Source of the DNA: Rotaria macrura
Lineage: Eukaryota; Rotifera; Eurotatoria; Philodinida; Philodinidae
NCBI GenBank assembly: GCA_900239685.1
Contig: OENT01000042.1
Span: 218,045-282,044 of the forward strand
DNA: 64,000 nt
Direction of reading: 5' to 3'
Part shown: piece by piece, positions 61,257 to 64,000 of the stretch
Numbering within the stretch: the stretch's first letter is position 1
Layout: the number at the start of each line of letters is the position of its first letter
Notes under the pieces: model-generated
Seen by the model: the letters and a program-made list of their open reading frames with translations, nothing else
What the model was told of the DNA's origin: nothing
Database searches by the model: none
Made by a program: the position numbers and the translations under genes

Positions 61257-62362
61257 CAGAGACCGAAAACGAATCGAATCGAATCGAATCCGAAGTGTCT
61301 ATTCGGTTCCACTTCCGAATCGCAGCAATGAGTGTCATTTTCAAATATTTTTTGCATTATGTGTCGTGTCGTTGCAACACCTTGCAGCAATACTACCATC
61401 GGATGGCAGTTCATCGCTGCTAGATGAATTCTCATGCAAAGAAGTTCGAAGTTTGACCTCTCAGTAGTCAACAACAATCTCTTTATTAACTCAATCGAAA
61501 GTAACAGTGATTGATAATTCTATTTCCACTATAGTTCGTCTTTATTTCATCGCAACCTTTTCTGTATAGATTTAATATTGTTCAGCTGCCTACACGTGCG
61601 CTTGCAGTTTCCTACTAATAGAATCAATGGGTGAAAGCTGAGATTTTATTGCTTTTGAAATGCCATATGTATACTAAAAAGATCAGACCGATTCTGTGGA
61701 ACCCAAATTCAAGAGAACAGCTCTCACAGTGATTAGTATTCTCGAAAACTTTGAAGAAAATCATTGGGATCCTATGAAATCCAAAGTAAACTGCAAAAAC
61801 CTAGAAGATATTAGTTCTTGTTGCAAATCACGTCAAAAAGTGACCCATAGATAAAAAAATCCCTGGTATCGGTACTAAAAATTTTGCAATAACCAGAAGA
61901 TCTCAGCGTTCTCAGAAAATTCAAGGAAATGCAAATGCATGTGGATTAGAAATTCAGTTTGAAAAATAGGCAAGATAGTTCTTTCCCTGGGTTAGAATCT
62001 TTAGATGCACCCATGCTCAATCTCTTTTTTTGTTATGAAATTACTTTTTCTTGTCGAATCTGTTTTTGTATTATGATTATTCTTTGCGGAATACGCTTGG
62101 AATCAAAAGAAAAGAACACGGCCCATCGAGACAGATGAAGCTGGTTTATCATGGCTGCGCACACGCTCTATGAGCAATGATGCAATCTTCTGTTGTGTAT
62201 AAGTCGAATGGGGTCGAATCGAATCGAATCGAGCATGGATTCAGTCGAATCGAACCGGGTCGAATGGAGATTTTGGAAAAGTAGGTCGAATCGAGTCGAA
62301 TACAAAAATCAACCGAATCGAATCGGATCGAATTGAGATTTTTCTATTCGTTTCGATCTCTG
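61257..62362. mobile_element. third, more decayed inverted-repeat element, about 1.1 kb
   Basis: The left end CAGAGACCGAAAACGAAT corresponds to the right end read in reverse, CAGAGATCGAAACGAAT. Both ends have arrays of the pentamer TCGAA/CGAAT (61270-61290; 62212-62340). The flanking octamers TCAGCTAC and TTACATAC match at only five positions, so a target duplication is not proven. It may be an old hAT-like copy or a different foldback element. No coding capacity is seen. Confidence 0.5.
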
Positions 62363-62370
62363 TTACATAC

Positions 62371-63277
62371 TGTGAAAAACATTTCTATGTCAATGTAAAA
62401 GATTCTTATTGCTTTTCTGAAAAATTGATTAAAATTCTAGTTCTATAGTATGTCTAAGTTTATAGTCTTTCACGAGTGTTGTTTTTTCTGTACGATGGAC
62501 GCCTTATTGATAAATTAAATTTGCCTATGATATTCATCAAGAAACATATGGGCATGGTCACATTTCTTTATTTGTTGAGTTCTCAACAAAGTCGAACATT
62601 TGATCATCTGAATGCTATAGTCTTTTAAGAATTCGATACTGATTCTAAATATAGAGCAACAGAATCAGTGATAAATGGTTTTATTACAAGCATTCGTGAG
62701 ATAAACGCGCCAAATAAACAATGAATGAGTTATGTCATGAAATTTCCTGAAAAAAGTGAGTTTTTGGCCAACGGTCTCTGATCTTCAACACCTTTTGTTG
62801 ATCAAAACGTTGCCAAACAATATTTTCTACTACACATTCAGAGTATTTCATGATACTTGGAGATGAAAGTATCTGTATTTAAAAACGATTTTGTACTAGA
62901 TTCGATTGCAACAATTCATCGGTGTTTACGTCATATTGACATATTTCCCTTTTAAAAACGATGTTTTTGAATGTCGTTCATTGTTTACTGTTATTCGATA
63001 ACCGGCAGCTGGTTGTCTACGACGATAACAATAAGCAGCAAAATATCCTGTGTTCATGATTATCTTATAGAAAAATGATTTTCATGTTTTCAGCAGTACA
63101 TTTCTCATGCCATTGATTGAATATATAACAGAACGCGCGACGTAGAAATAGAAGGAAAAGAATTTCTGATAATAATTGGCATTGCCAACTAAGAAGTACT
63201 TTTCTCTTCGTATATTTCTTTTTATTTATAATATTTATGAAATGAACAGAATAAAAAGAAAAAAAGAGGAAAATCGA
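62371..63277. other. spacer between the transposon cluster and the DRC3 gene
   Basis: AT-rich with no recognised gene or repeat. A minus-strand poly(A) signal for DRC3 lies at its right edge. Confidence 0.4.
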
Positions 63278-63283
63278 TTTATT
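63278..63283 (-). promoter_or_regulatory. poly(A) signal of the DRC3 gene
   Basis: The plus strand reads TTTATT, giving AATAAA on the minus strand about 17 nt after the DRC3 stop codon. Other AT-rich hexamers lie further on, so this is only the likeliest signal. Confidence 0.4.
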
Positions 63284-63300
63284 TTCTTCGCTTTCGCTTC

Positions 63301-64000
63301 CTACATTTCTTCAATGTCACTTCGTAAGAAATCAATTAGACGACTGATTTCAATAATACGTTTACGATTTCTCTTGTTTTCTTCTTCTTCATGTATATTA
63401 TCCATCATGTTAGTTAACCAATTTGATATTCGCGAAAACATTTCATCTTCACGTTGATCTATTTTTGTTCGATGAACTTCATCGGATGTTTGACATGCAT
63501 TCATAATTGTATCTTTATCAGCAAAAAGCTATAAAAAAAAGACAAAACAAAACAAACAAACCAAAATATTTTTCTTCATATTTATTTCTTGTCAACAAAC
63601 TTCTCTTGTATCATCGGGAAATTCATCTTCTAATTCACCTTTCATGATACGTTCCACGGTAGCTACACATAGATTAACAATCGATTCATTAAAATATGCT
63701 TGTAATTCACGTATTTGACTAAAATTTGCGCGCATCGATTCCGTAAAATTCGATACCATTTCACCTAAATTTCGTTCAAATGTTTGAATTGTTTCCTGCA
63801 TGATTGCATACATATGAATACATAGTTTTAGAAAACAATCACAATCTATGAAAGAATAACATAAGATATGTATCCACATTACTTCTAATTGATCGACTAG
63901 TGTAACCTCTAGAGCCATTAGTTTATTACGAAGAGTTGTTAAAGCTTCATCATACTCAGTTGCAACTGCTGGTGATACACCCTGCTGTTCAAGATCTTCT
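63301..64000 (-). CDS. dynein regulatory complex subunit 3 (DRC3/LRRC48), 3' end, partial at the window edge
   Basis: Exons on the minus strand: from beyond 64000 to 63883, 63795-63601, 63528-63301. About 180 residues of the C-terminal coiled-coil half are present. The segment ELEDEFPDDTRELFADKDTI, then KIDQREDE and RNRKRIIEISRLIDFLRSD, follows the order of the human DRC3 C-terminus as I recall it. The join GAA|CTT restores TRELFADKD. DRC3 is part of the nexin-dynein regulatory complex that controls axonemal dynein in motile cilia and flagella. The N-terminal leucine-rich repeats should lie beyond the right edge. The presence of this gene indicates an organism with motile cilia. Confidence 0.87.

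Noticed and set aside
1..64000. CRISPR arrays, bacterial operons, rRNA genes or viral gene blocks
   Set aside because: None seen; all supported genes are intron-bearing animal genes.

Overview
The window is eukaryotic, AT-rich (introns and spacers strongly so), with spliceosomal introns from about 46 nt to about 1.9 kb. The gene content is animal: a microRNA-class Argonaute, a nuclear receptor, a RAP2 GTPase, a kainate-type glutamate receptor, a secreted Cys-rich protein, two macro-domain proteins, a C2orf76 homologue and a ciliary dynein regulatory complex subunit. My best guess is a small AT-rich invertebrate such as a bdelloid rotifer. That is inference from composition and gene style, not from a diagnostic marker. 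No bacterial or viral gene block, CRISPR array or rRNA was seen.

Layout. 1457-8824 (+) is a 12-exon Argonaute with an intact DEDH slicer tetrad and a candidate 21-nt cassette exon. 12263-14770 (+) is a nuclear receptor with a full two-zinc DNA-binding domain and a divergent ligand-binding domain. About 13 kb without recognised genes follows, interrupted by an 863-bp TTAA-flanked transposon that carries a long hairpin (22078-22940). 27694-28570 (-) is a RAP2-type GTPase with a GC-AG intron and no normal CaaX box. 31612-40274 (+) is a 20-exon kainate receptor gene whose pore-site intron contains a foldback. 40734-41343 (+) is a two-exon orphan gene. 42173-46128 (-) is an 11-exon secreted, probably GPI-anchored Cys-rich protein. 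47412-48878 (-) and 49113-49920 (-) are neighbouring macro-domain genes, one with and one without the NAAN motif. 54801-55623 (+) is a C2orf76/UPF0538 homologue. 59299-62370 holds three adjacent non-autonomous elements, two with clear 8-bp target duplications (hAT-like). 63301 to the right edge (-) is the 3' end of a DRC3 gene.

Every complete multi-exon model given was checked for phase: the summed exon lengths are divisible by three and the joins restore family-conserved residues. The genes do not form one pathway. The linked pair of most interest is the two macro-domain genes, a likely ADP-ribose eraser beside a likely reader. The most unusual DNA-level features are the transposons with arrayed subterminal motifs, the hairpin element and the foldback in the receptor's pore intron.
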